A stretch of 50,283 nucleotides of DNA from Planctomycetota bacterium (GTDB taxonomy: Bacteria > Planctomycetota > Phycisphaerae > Phycisphaerales > UBA1924): positions 1 to 50,283 of the forward strand of contig JAJRPN010000023.1 in assembly GCA_024280755.1 (NCBI GenBank). Reading direction: 5' to 3'. Positions 34,197-42,050 of this stretch are shown here, piece after piece (the stretch's first letter is position 1; the number at the start of each line of letters is the position of its first letter). The position numbers were made by a program, and so were the translations under genes. The notes beneath the pieces were generated by a model. That model was not told where the DNA came from. It saw nothing but the letters and a program-made list of their open reading frames with translations, and made no database searches.

Positions 34197-35600
34197 ATGA
34201 GCGAGTACATTCACGATCTAATCGACTGGCAGTTCATCATCTCTGGCGTGGTCTTGATGGCTGGCGTTCATGCGGTGCTTGGACTCGTTGCGTATGGGGT
34301 TTATCTCGAACGCAAGATCTGTTCATACATCCAAGACCGGATCGGCCCAAACCGGGTCGGGTTCGACTTTGGCTTGCCATTCTTGAGTTTTCTTAAGGGA
34401 TGTTTAGCGCTCGGTCAGCCTTTGGCCGACGGGATCAAGTTCTTCTTTAAGGAAGACTTCACCCCGAAGAATGTCGATCGCGTGTTGTTCTCGCTCGCGC
34501 CTGCGATTGCGGTGGTTCCTGCATTGATCGGGTTTGTCATCATGCCTTGGGGCGGGGCTCTTGATATCCCCGCAGCTGGCGACATGGGGGCGTTCCAATG
34601 GCTCTTCGGTTTGCCTGGCTTTGCTGGCGAAAGCTTTTACTTCATGTTTGGGCATCTTGAAGCACAGTCTGTCATCGTGACTGGTGCCAATGTTCATGTT
34701 GGCGTGATCTATCTGCTTGCTGTCGCATCCTTAGGTGTCTACGGCGTAACGCTTGCGGGTTGGTCATCGAATAACAAATACTCCATGCTCGGTGGTTTGC
34801 GTGCGACCGCTCAAATGATCAGCTATGAAATCCCACTGGGATTGTCGCTGCTCTGTGCGTTGCTGATCGCCGGTTCGTTTATGCCCAACGAGATTATCGA
34901 GTATCAGGCCAAGCACGGATGGCTGATGTTCAGTTTGCCATTGCCCGCGATCCTGTTTTATATCTGCGGATTGGCTGAGGCGAACCGAGCCCCGTTTGAT
35001 AACGCTGAAGCCGAGCAGGAACTCGTCGGCGGGTTCCATACCGAATATTCCTCAATGCGTTTCGCATTGTTCTTCATGGCCGAGTATGCCCATCTCGTGA
35101 CGGCTTGCGCGTTCTTTGCGTTGTTGTTTATGGGTGGATATCAGGTGCCTTTGATTGGCTTGACGAGCCCAGAAGCGACTGGCATTTTGGCGGTTTTCGC
35201 CAAGGTCGGGGTCTTCTCGCTCAAGGTTGTGCTCTTGCTTTGCCTTGCGATTGTTGTCCGTTGGACCGTGCCTCGCTTGCGGTATGACCAAGTGATGATG
35301 CTCGGCTGGCAGGGGATGATCCCTGCGGGGATGCTGATGCTCGTGGTGACCTCGGTTATGGTCTATCTCGGTGCAACCACAATGTTCCCAATGTTCGCAG
35401 CCAATATCGGCATGCTCGTGATCATCATGATCGTACGACTCGCGTTGGCCAAAGCCTTCGGACGCTCGACGACCAACAAACGGATTCGGATGTACGGCTC
35501 ACGCTATTACCCGATGGAAGGCGAGACCTCAATCGCTGCTCCAACAGTCGCGATGGCCATCGAAGATCGTCCGGTTCAGGGCAGTGTTTCGACCGTGTGA
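34197..35600 (+). CDS. nuoH: NADH-quinone oxidoreductase subunit H
   Basis: A 467-residue membrane subunit of respiratory complex I, at the quinone-binding junction. The conserved first-loop text is LERKICSYIQDRIGPNRVG, and the later EANRAPFDNAEAEQELVGG and MAEYAHL are intact. About eight to nine helices are visible. It is longer than E. coli NuoH (325) because of an insert around residues 120-165 and a C-terminal tail of about 60 residues rich in Arg and Ala. No other nuo gene adjoins it; upstream is the GH3-type gene and downstream a long inverted repeat and a convergent gene. Confidence 0.95.
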   Translation: MSEYIHDLIDWQFIISGVVLMAGVHAVLGLVAYGVYLERKICSYIQDRIGPNRVGFDFGLPFLSFLKGCLALGQPLADGIKFFFKEDFTPKNVDRVLFSLAPAIAVVPALIGFVIMPWGGALDIPAAGDMGAFQWLFGLPGFAGESFYFMFGHLEAQSVIVTGANVHVGVIYLLAVASLGVYGVTLAGWSSNNKYSMLGGLRATAQMISYEIPLGLSLLCALLIAGSFMPNEIIEYQAKHGWLMFSLPLPAILFYICGLAEANRAPFDNAEAEQELVGGFHTEYSSMRFALFFMAEYAHLVTACAFFALLFMGGYQVPLIGLTSPEATGILAVFAKVGVFSLKVVLLLCLAIVVRWTVPRLRYDQVMMLGWQGMIPAGMLMLVVTSVMVYLGATTMFPMFAANIGMLVIIMIVRLALAKAFGRSTTNKRIRMYGSRYYPMEGETSIAAPTVAMAIEDRPVQGSVSTV

Positions 35601-35624
35601 GTTTATGATATGATAAAGAGCTAA

Positions 35625-35706
35625 ACGAGCCGCGACCATGAGGGAGCGGTCTTGTCTATTCGTCGTAGATGCAAATGAAGACCACTCCCTCACGGTCATG
35701 GCTCGT
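35625..35706. repeat. long inverted repeat, copy 2
   Basis: Arms of 29 bases (35625-35653 and 35678-35706) pair with four mismatches around a 24-base loop. The arms match those of the element at 22217-22294 almost base for base, while the loops differ. Both copies share the same C-to-A mismatch (GAGCGG against GAGTGG), so they descend from one asymmetric ancestor. It lies between the converging nuoH and the duplicated-domain secreted protein, 24 bases after the first stop and 12 after the second. Confidence 0.88.
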
Positions 35707-35718
35707 TCCGAGACATTC

Positions 35719-36777
35719 CTATTGAAGCGAGTTGATCCCTTGCGGGCGAACACGCTGCATCAGCGTAGGGAGAATGTAATGGGCACCCTGATAGGTGTAC
35801 ACACGCCCAGAGACCAAGAGCTGACCGGCATCGCCCGATTCCATCGCAACCTGCTCCATCTGCATGAGCATTCGGCAAGGTTGAACGATGAAGTCAATCG
35901 TGTCCATCCTACGCGTAGAGCTTGCGTCGTCATTATCAAAGACGATCGTCCACGCGCCGGTCGAGTTGCGGATCATGCGTGAAGGCTTACGCAAAATTAG
36001 TGTTCCCTCTTGGATCCCAGCACTTGTCGATGAGGCGACCGCTTGGGGGCGGTTGCCGATCTTGGGTGCAGATGGATTTGCTGAGAGCTGTTGGCGTGGC
36101 GGGCGCGTCGGAGATGGTTGCATCGAGAGCTCGTCGAGCAGATCGCGTACCGCAGGGTCGTCTTCGATTGATGAAGGGCCTGATGAAGAACCCGAAGAAA
36201 CCCCATCTGACGAGCTGTCTGGCGAGGTGTTCTCTGGCAGCTCTGGCTCGATGGGTTGCAAAGCCCCAATGCGGTAGGCCGAGATCAGAAGTTGGTTTCG
36301 GTTGTGATAGGTGAAGATTTCGCCCGAGAGTTCGATGGGTTGGCCGCTCCATTCGGAGCGGAGTTGTTCGAGGGTTTGGCAAGGCATTAGTAAGACCGGA
36401 CCTTCACCAGGTTGGCGGGTTGCTTGATCAGGGACGAAGATCATCAGATTACTCGGAGTCACCATCATGGTTCCCGGGCGAGCAAGGATAAATGCCCCCT
36501 CTGCGAGCCTTGATGGCTTGGCGGTGTCTTCGAGGGTGTCGTTGAGCACCTTGAGCCAGTCTTCGCCTTGGGTAAGCCCGGGTTGAACAGCGACCGAAAC
36601 CGCCTGAAGTGTTGGCATCACGGGTTCTTGATTGGTGCCCACGCGAGGCAAGACGGCCAGAGCCTCTTGGACCTGCTCAGGGCTACCGGGTTGGGCATCT
36701 GAAGCAGCAAAGGCGATTGGTGTGTTGGCAACCAGGAGCAAGGCAGCAATCGAGATTGAAGAGCGAAGGGCGTTCAT
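35719..36777 (-). CDS. secreted protein with an internal domain duplication, function unknown
   Basis: A 352-residue exported protein not recognised. The signal peptide is MNALRSSISIAALLLVANTPIAFA. Two related blocks of about 80 residues follow: EGAFILARPGTMMVTPSN...MPCQTLEQL...SGEIFTYHNRNQLLIS and EGTLILRKPSRMIRNSTG...VQPCRMLMQM...SGRVYTYQGAHYILP. Each pairs a 'PxRM' type strand with a conserved PC and ends in a 'SGxxYTY' strand. A Ser/Pro/Asp-rich linker separates them. The shape suggests a twin beta domain, perhaps binding a partner in the envelope. An ATG five codons upstream is an alternative start. Confidence 0.75.
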   Translation of the reverse strand: MNALRSSISIAALLLVANTPIAFAASDAQPGSPEQVQEALAVLPRVGTNQEPVMPTLQAVSVAVQPGLTQGEDWLKVLNDTLEDTAKPSRLAEGAFILARPGTMMVTPSNLMIFVPDQATRQPGEGPVLLMPCQTLEQLRSEWSGQPIELSGEIFTYHNRNQLLISAYRIGALQPIEPELPENTSPDSSSDGVSSGSSSGPSSIEDDPAVRDLLDELSMQPSPTRPPRQQLSANPSAPKIGNRPQAVASSTSAGIQEGTLILRKPSRMIRNSTGAWTIVFDNDDASSTRRMDTIDFIVQPCRMLMQMEQVAMESGDAGQLLVSGRVYTYQGAHYILPTLMQRVRPQGINSLQ

Positions 36778-36887
36778 CGGGTGAGTATCCATAGGTGATG
36801 TATCGGCTGAATCGAATGATATGGTATCGTGTTTCATCATCAAGCACACAGAAGTGGTGATTTCGGATGGATTTGGAGGATAAGAAG

Positions 36888-36916
36888 TTGACCTTTCGGG
36901 CGATGCTTTGTACTGT
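36888..36916 (+). promoter_or_regulatory. predicted promoter of the tRNA gene
   Basis: TTGACC (five of six), a 17-base spacer, and TACTGT (weak, three of six) lie about 40 bases before the tRNA, so transcription would begin near 36923. Confidence 0.45.
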
Positions 36917-36956
36917 CACCTCTGCCGATGGTCGTGAGATTGTTGGTGACAAGGTC

Positions 36957-37041
36957 GGCCGTGTGCCCGAGTGGTCTAAGGGGACGGATTGCAAATCCGT
37001 TGTGCGAAAGCCAACCGTGGGTTCGAATCCCACTGCGGCCT
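36957..37041 (+). tRNA. tRNA-Cys(GCA) with long class II variable arm
   Basis: An 85-nt tRNA without encoded CCA. The acceptor stem is GGCCGTG / TGCGGCC with two wobble pairs; the D arm is CCC-GAGTGGTCTAA-GGG; the anticodon stem is ACGGA / TCCGT with loop TTGCAAA, anticodon GCA (36991-36993); the T arm is GTGGG-TTCGAAT-CCCAC. Base 73 is T, the universal cysteine discriminator (bacterial serine tRNAs have G). The variable region is 16 nt (37001-37016), TGTGCGAAAGCCAACC, which can pair as a short stem with a GAAA loop and one bulged U. A normal tRNA-Cys has four or five nucleotides there. The D arm and variable arm look serine-like. A strong terminator follows. Confidence 0.9.
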
Positions 37042-37049
37042 TTAGAATG

Positions 37050-37090
37050 AACCGATCTGGATGATCCCAATGATCCCAGATCGGTTTTTT
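37050..37090 (+). terminator. intrinsic terminator after the tRNA
   Basis: A perfect 11-bp stem (AACCGATCTGG / CCAGATCGGTT) with a 15-nt loop runs directly into six T (37085-37090). It starts eight bases after the mature tRNA end and separates it from the moxR-like gene. Confidence 0.92.
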
Positions 37091-37116
37091 CGTGCCCATT
37101 CCACTATCATGTAGGC

Positions 37117-38169
37117 ATGAGTGAATCAAAATCAGTTGTGCCGATGAATGCCGACGAGGTCGCGCAGGCCTCCAAACTGTTCCGCGAAGACTTCGAAGCC
37201 GTGCGAGCACAGGTCGCCAAGGCCGTGGTCGGTCAGCACGAAGCAATCGAGCAAACGCTCGTTTGTTTGTTCGTTGGCGGACACGCCCTGCTCGAAGGCG
37301 TGCCCGGTATCGGCAAAACGCTGCTCGTGCGGAGCATCGCCCAAGCGGTGAATCTCAAGTTTGGGCGGGTGCAGTTTACGCCCGACCTGATGCCCGCCGA
37401 TATCACCGGGACAACCGTAGTCGACGAAACCGAAGACGAGCATGGGCGTATGAAGCGGGCATTCCGGTTCTCACCCGGCCCGGTGTTTTCGCAGATTCTG
37501 CTCGCCGACGAGATCAACCGCGCAACGCCCAAGACCCAGTCGGCCTTGCTCGAAGCAATGCAAGAGCAGAGCGTGACGGTGGGGACGACGACCCACAAAC
37601 TGCCCAGTCCATTCTTTGTGCTTGCGACGCAGAACCCTGTGGAGCAAGAGGGGACCTATCCGCTTCCCGAAGCCCAGTTGGATCGGTTCTTTTTTAAGCT
37701 GCAGGTTGGATATGGCACGCGCGAAGAACTCGCCGAGATCGTGATCCGAACGACGGGTGCACAACAAGCCCAGATCAATCCAGTGATCGACGGCGAACGC
37801 TTGATCGCCCACCAACAACTTGTTCGTCAAGTGCCTGTGGCTGAGCATGTGCGAGATTATGCGATCCGGTGTGTACTCGCGACGCATCCCAAAGGCGTGT
37901 TGTCCGATGGTGCATTCGCAACCCCGATGGTGAATCAGTTTGTGGGGCTTGGTGCGTCGCCGCGTGCTGCCCAGGCGTTGATGCTCGCGGGCAAGTGCCT
38001 TGCGTTGCTCGATGGGCGTGCGAGTGTGGCGATCGAGGATATCCAGAAGATCGCATTGCCCGCATTGAGGCATCGTTTGTTGCTCAACTTCGAAGCAAGC
38101 GCCGAGCAGGTGGATGCGGATGCGATTGTGCGAAACATTGTCGAGACACTCGCGAGGGATGGCGGATGA
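37117..38169 (+). CDS. MoxR-family AAA+ ATPase
   Basis: A 350-residue MoxR-type AAA+ chaperone-like ATPase. Walker A is GVPGIGKTLL (about 62-71), Walker B LLADEINRA, and sensor 1 FVLATQNPVEQEGTYPLPEAQ; the lid region is typical. MoxR ATPases usually act with a VWA-domain protein. In the same window a BatA-like gene exists about 6 kb away, but no DUF58 gene follows here, which is unusual. Its stop overlaps the start of the CbrC-like gene (ATGA). Confidence 0.95.
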   Translation: MSESKSVVPMNADEVAQASKLFREDFEAVRAQVAKAVVGQHEAIEQTLVCLFVGGHALLEGVPGIGKTLLVRSIAQAVNLKFGRVQFTPDLMPADITGTTVVDETEDEHGRMKRAFRFSPGPVFSQILLADEINRATPKTQSALLEAMQEQSVTVGTTTHKLPSPFFVLATQNPVEQEGTYPLPEAQLDRFFFKLQVGYGTREELAEIVIRTTGAQQAQINPVIDGERLIAHQQLVRQVPVAEHVRDYAIRCVLATHPKGVLSDGAFATPMVNQFVGLGASPRAAQALMLAGKCLALLDGRASVAIEDIQKIALPALRHRLLLNFEASAEQVDADAIVRNIVETLARDGG

Positions 38170-38735
38170 GTAATCAAGAGTATGGGAACACTGGATTGCC
38201 GATATTTAAGTATCACCTAGATCCAATCCGATCCAAAGTGATTGAAACATCTGACACCCAATGCAAATGTTGTGGTATATCACGGGGTTGGATTTATACT
38301 GGGCCAGTGTATGCTGAGCAGGAATTTTATGAGCAGTTGTGCCCGTGGTGTATTGCTGATGGGAATGCAAATGCCAAGTTTGACGCTTCATTTGTTGATG
38401 ATATTGGAATCGGCAGTGGTGATGGATGGGATTCTGTCCCACAGTCAGTTGTTGATGAGATAACGAAACAAACTCCATCATTTGCAGGATTGCAGCAGGA
38501 GCAGTGGTGGACACATTGTGGGGATGCTGCACAATTTGTTGATTACGCAGGACACGATGAACTCATAGAGTTTGGTACGGAGTGTATAGAGATTATGAAG
38601 CGATATTGGGATCTTGAGAGTGAAGAAGATTGGGAGCTCATGTTTGAGGCTATGAAGAAAAACTGCTCCCCTGTTGCTTATGTTTTTCGGTGTTTGAAGT
38701 GTGGCGCGTACGGCGGGTATTGGGACGCCGATTGA
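38166..38735 (+). CDS. CbrC-family (UPF0167) protein
   Basis: A 189-residue protein of the CbrC/UPF0167 family, named for E. coli CbrC (colicin E2 tolerance); its biochemistry is unknown. Family marks are the opening LPIFKYHLDPI, a zinc-ribbon-like CKCCG...LCPWCIADG pair, WWTHCGDAAQFV, and the end FRCLKCGAYGGYWDAD. The start ATG overlaps the MoxR stop by four bases. The codons are visibly more A+T-rich than those of moxR, suggesting an acquired gene inserted behind it. It converges with the next gene, the two stops being adjacent. Confidence 0.85.
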   Translation: MSNQEYGNTGLPIFKYHLDPIRSKVIETSDTQCKCCGISRGWIYTGPVYAEQEFYEQLCPWCIADGNANAKFDASFVDDIGIGSGDGWDSVPQSVVDEITKQTPSFAGLQQEQWWTHCGDAAQFVDYAGHDELIEFGTECIEIMKRYWDLESEEDWELMFEAMKKNCSPVAYVFRCLKCGAYGGYWDAD

Positions 38736-38736
38736 A

Positions 38737-39453
38737 TCAAAACGAATATGGATCGTCGATGATGCCGCGTCGTCGTTTGCGAGGGCTTGTTGGTGCGTTG
38801 ATCGCATCGTGGCAGGCATCAGCAAGTGCTTTGATGAATTTTTCGTGCTCTGGGCAGGTGTCGAGTCGATCGAGGAAGTCGTCGACGATCCAGTCTTTGG
38901 GATCGTCGGGTTGAGATGCGTTCTTGGCATCGACGATGGCTTGATCGCCTAAGGCCTCAGCTGCGTTGGCAAACCAGTTGGCGGTGGGGCGATCATCTTT
39001 GGGAGGTTCGATGCGGATGCGAACGACGCGATCGGCGACACCGACGATTGGCCAGAAACCTTTGGCGGTGGTGGGTTCGCGTGTAAGGACGAACGCACCG
39101 ATCCCGGCATCGTTGGCAGCGGTTCTGAACCGTCGGGTGTCTGCCCCGATGAAGTTGGGTGCGAAGAGATAGCAACTCGCGTCAGGGTCAGCGGGGATAT
39201 CACTCGATTTGGAAACCATGCGGATCGTATTGGTATCCAATGCAGACAAGCGAAGCATCCGCTGGGCTTCGAGCATCGGGAGACAGATTCGGCTCATCGT
39301 GCCAAAGTCGCGAGCGTTGCGTGCGAGCATCAACGCCTCTCGGCATGCCATCGCGGCGTCAAGATATAAGCCGCAAGCCAAGGCTTGGCTCGCGTCTTCC
39401 ATCATCGCATCGATGGTACTGATCGGGGATGGATTGGTCGGCTGGTCGCTCAT
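38737..39453 (-). CDS. hypothetical protein, last gene of the glycosyltransferase operon
   Basis: A 238-residue soluble protein not recognised. The first 80 residues are helical and TPR-like (ASQALACGLYLDAAMACREALMLARNARD). The middle holds beta strands (CYLFAPNFIGADTRRFR, GAFVLTREPTTAKGFWPIVG). The C-terminal third is acidic and helical and ends with a basic patch RKRRRG. No signal peptide or membrane helix is seen. The start ATG overlaps the preceding gene's stop (ATGA). Confidence 0.65.
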   Translation of the reverse strand: MSDQPTNPSPISTIDAMMEDASQALACGLYLDAAMACREALMLARNARDFGTMSRICLPMLEAQRMLRLSALDTNTIRMVSKSSDIPADPDASCYLFAPNFIGADTRRFRTAANDAGIGAFVLTREPTTAKGFWPIVGVADRVVRIRIEPPKDDRPTANWFANAAEALGDQAIVDAKNASQPDDPKDWIVDDFLDRLDTCPEHEKFIKALADACHDAINAPTSPRKRRRGIIDDPYSF

Positions 39454-40082
39454 GCAGTGGTCGATGGGTTGTTCTGAATTTGCTGGATCATGGCATTGAG
39501 CAGTGCTGTCCATGTGTTGACTTGATCATCAAGGTCATATTCGATCGCATCGCCCAATGATGCCCAATCGGACTTGCCCAAGCAGTTGCGAACCTCAGCG
39601 AGGGCCTTAGACAGTGCATCGACGCATTGGGCGCCGGTGGTCTTGGTGCCCTTTGCATCAATGATTTCGAGTGTATCGACATTGATGTCAGCGAGCGCCG
39701 CCGATTGCCCGACGACATCACGCACCGCGTGCCAGCCTTCGAGTACCGCTTTGAGGGATTCGATCGCGGGTTCCATCTCGCCGGTGCGGATCTGATCGGC
39801 TGCTTCGATCTGATCGCCCCGTGTGCTTTCGAGGGCGTCCTTGGCTGTCTCGATCGTTTCAATCAGAAATGCGTTGTAGTCGGTGGTGGTCAGGCGGAGT
39901 TCGGTGATGCCGCCAGCATCGGTTGGCGGCTCGTCGAGCAACGCATCGTCGATCGGTTGCCCGTCGGCTTGGATGTCGATGATGAGCCGACCCGATTCCT
40001 CAGCATGCTTGCGAGCGATCTCGAAGGCGGCTTCGAGGTTGTCGGTTGTGTCGAGTTGTGTGTCGTCGATCCAGAGTTGCAT
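39450..40082 (-). CDS. hypothetical protein
   Basis: A 210-residue soluble, strongly acidic protein not recognised. The first 60 residues form a small alpha/beta piece (MQLWIDDTQLDTTDNLEAA...GRLIIDIQADGQPID); the rest is helical (IESLKAVLEGWHAVRDVVGQ, DALSKALAEVRNCLG). The long frame upstream is antisense or non-coding; the start opening MQLWIDD was chosen because it follows the LAB_N gene by ten bases. It overlaps the next gene by four bases, so the pair may work together. Confidence 0.65.
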   Translation of the reverse strand: MQLWIDDTQLDTTDNLEAAFEIARKHAEESGRLIIDIQADGQPIDDALLDEPPTDAGGITELRLTTTDYNAFLIETIETAKDALESTRGDQIEAADQIRTGEMEPAIESLKAVLEGWHAVRDVVGQSAALADINVDTLEIIDAKGTKTTGAQCVDALSKALAEVRNCLGKSDWASLGDAIEYDLDDQVNTWTALLNAMIQQIQNNPSTTA

Positions 40083-40092
40083 ATGTAATTCC

Positions 40093-40686
40093 TTATTCGC
40101 TCGCGGGTGTTCGCTGCTCGCGTTTCTTTTCTTTATGGATAAGCCTGAGATTGCGGGCGTAGATAACGATCCCGGTCGATTGTCCCATGACCCCGACAAT
40201 ATCAACGCGCCAGACGAAGTAGGTGAAGAGACAGATCCCGCCAACAAAGCTGAACCACCAGAAGATTTCGGGAACGGTCGAGACGCGTGAGCGTTCGGAG
40301 ATGATCCATTGGACAAACATGCGCCCAAAGAACGCGCTTTGCCCGATCAGCCCGATCATGACCCAGCCGAACATGCCCCAGGTGGTGATGTTGAAGAACC
40401 CGAGCAGGTGGCGTTCGAGCGCGGGGCGTTCGTTCCAATGGGCAACCTGTTCGGCGATAAACGAATCAAGTTCAACCGGATCAAGGAGTTGATCAGATTT
40501 GAGATTTGCCGGCCCGACGACCTGGTAATGGAGTCCGCTCTGGGTCTCGGTGCGCATCAGCATAATCTCGATCGCGCCGACGGATACGGTGAGATCGGTT
40601 TCAGAACGCGAAAGCGCTGGTTGGAGCACCAGCCACATACCCAAAAACACAAGGACGATCATCGCGATGATTGGGCCCGGTTTCAT
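40093..40686 (-). CDS. lipid-A-disaccharide synthase N-terminal-like (LAB_N) membrane protein
   Basis: A 197-residue membrane protein. The C-terminal 90 residues match the LAB_N domain: WGMFGWVMIGLIGQSAFFGR, MFVQWIISERSRVSTVPEIF, and GQSTGIVIYARNLRLI. Small LAB_N proteins are commonly encoded next to a dolichol-phosphate-mannose-type glycosyltransferase, as here. Helices lie at residues about 5-25, 105-125, 140-160 and 165-180, with a periplasmic loop after the first. Its start overlaps the stop of the glycosyltransferase frame (ATGA), so translation of that frame's end matters for coupling. Confidence 0.88.
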   Translation of the reverse strand: MKPGPIIAMIVLVFLGMWLVLQPALSRSETDLTVSVGAIEIMLMRTETQSGLHYQVVGPANLKSDQLLDPVELDSFIAEQVAHWNERPALERHLLGFFNITTWGMFGWVMIGLIGQSAFFGRMFVQWIISERSRVSTVPEIFWWFSFVGGICLFTYFVWRVDIVGVMGQSTGIVIYARNLRLIHKEKKREQRTPASE

Positions 40687-41507
40687 GTCGCGTTGGCTTC
40701 CTCTCGGGCGGGCTCTGCAGCTTGAGCATTGCTCACTTCGATGGAAGTCACGGGCTTGCGCCGATTACGCATATACCGAACCGCGAAGAGATCGATCAAC
40801 CCCGGGATCGCGCGTTTGGTGATGCCCATGCCATACTTGGGAGTCCCGGCATGACGATGACGATGCGAAACGGGCATCTCGACGACGGTATAGCCCAGAT
40901 GGCGGGCGGTCGCGGGGATGAAACGGTGCATGCCTTTGAACTCGAGGGGGAGTCGCAATGCGATCTAGCGTTTCATCACGCGCAGCGAGCACCCGGTATC
41001 GGTGATGGTGTCGCCAAGCACCCACAAACGGAACTTGCGTCCGACCCATGATCCGATTTGCCGGATTTTGGCATCGCCTTGCGATCGGGCAGCCGAGCGA
41101 TCGCCTTGCACGAAGTCGGCGTTGGATTCTTCGAGAAGTATAAGCATCGCCGGGATGTCGGCGGGGTCGTTCTGGAGGTCGGCATCGAGGACTGCGATCA
41201 GCTCGCCTTGGGCGGCGCGGAACCCGGCGTGGAAGGCTGCGGATTGCCCATTGCCCGAGCCTTGGGGGGTATTGGTCATCGAGACACACCGAACCCAGGG
41301 GTTCTGGTCTTGATGGGCAATAATCTTGGCTTTGGTGGTATCGGTAGACCCATCGTCCACGATGACAAACTCGAAACAGAGTTCATGAGGGGAAAGCGCC
41401 TCGCCGACTTGTTTGATCAGTTCGGCGATGTTTTCCTCTTCATTGTGGGCAGGAGCAACAACAGAGAGACGGACGGCGGATGGTGATGTTTGTGTGTGGC
41501 TGTGCAT
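40683..41507 (-). pseudogene. GT2 glycosyltransferase interrupted by an in-frame TAG
   Basis: A family-2 glycosyltransferase (dolichol-phosphate mannosyltransferase/undecaprenyl-phosphate transferase type) of 274 codons with one stop inside. The first 180 residues carry LSVVAPAHNEEENI, the nucleotide-binding VDDGSTD, the metal site VLDADLQNDP and QGDRSAARSQGDAK, then DTGCSLRVMKR followed by TAG (40965-40967). In the same frame, with no shift, translation would resume as IALRLPLEFKGMHRFIPATA and continue through HRHRHAGTPKYGMG, the normal C-terminal half of this family. The downstream frame is intact and its stop overlaps the LAB_N start. A single substitution (from CAG, GAG, AAG, TGG or similar) would explain it; sequencing error or readthrough are alternatives. 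Confidence 0.85.
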
Positions 41508-41611
41508 GATGATTGGTATCGGAGTATCGTATCCGCTGATTATGGTTCCTAGGATAGATCTTAGTAGGCTTTATGGCAGGATAATTACAAAATCCTGAGG
41601 AGTTGTCAGAT

Positions 41612-42016
41612 ATGCACATGCGTCAGTCAGATCACGATCATGGTCCTGAGACCGTACCCGTTAAGATCATCCTAGAGAATCCCGAAGAACTCAACGAAGA
41701 TGGCTCAGATACTGCGGTTCATGAGCTGATGGCTGCCAAGGGCGAGCACTTGCTTGAAGTCGCGATTGAGCATGGGATCAACATCGAACACTCCTGTGGC
41801 GGCGTCTGCGCCTGCTCCACTTGCCATATCTATGTCGAAGAGGGCATGGATATGATCTCGGAAGCTGAAGAAGAAGAAGAAGATCGCGTGGAGGAAGCAC
41901 CGGGGCTTCAGATGAACTCTCGGCTCGCCTGCCAGTGCGATATCATCGGCGACGGCCTAATTGTCTTCCGTGTGCCCTCGTGGAACCGCAATGCGGTCAA
42001 AGAAGTGCCTCATTAG
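41612..42016 (+). CDS. ISC-type 2Fe-2S ferredoxin
   Basis: A 134-residue [2Fe-2S] ferredoxin of the adrenodoxin/ISC type. Cluster ligands are C62, C68 and C71 (SCGGVCACSTC) and C107 (SRLACQ). The acidic run EAEEEEEDRVEEA before the fourth ligand suits a basic partner. An N-terminal extension of about 15 residues is rich in His and Asp. GAGGAG lies nine bases before the chosen ATG; an in-frame TTG upstream is unlikely. No other isc gene is near. A small inverted repeat (CAGGAT / ATCCTG, 41577-41597) overlaps the ribosome-binding region. Confidence 0.92.
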   Translation: MHMRQSDHDHGPETVPVKIILENPEELNEDGSDTAVHELMAAKGEHLLEVAIEHGINIEHSCGGVCACSTCHIYVEEGMDMISEAEEEEEDRVEEAPGLQMNSRLACQCDIIGDGLIVFRVPSWNRNAVKEVPH

Positions 42017-42050
42017 TGCGATTGGTGTGCCAAGGCGATATCCTTATGGC

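Noticed and set aside
36867..37064. A 65-codon frame running across the tRNA
   Set aside because: It covers the complete tRNA gene and has no ribosome-binding site; the tRNA explains the conservation.
40965..40967. TAG in the glycosyltransferase read as pyrrolysine
   Set aside because: No pylS, pylT or pylBCD genes are in the window, pyrrolysine is not known from this family, and other frames here do not show in-frame TAG.
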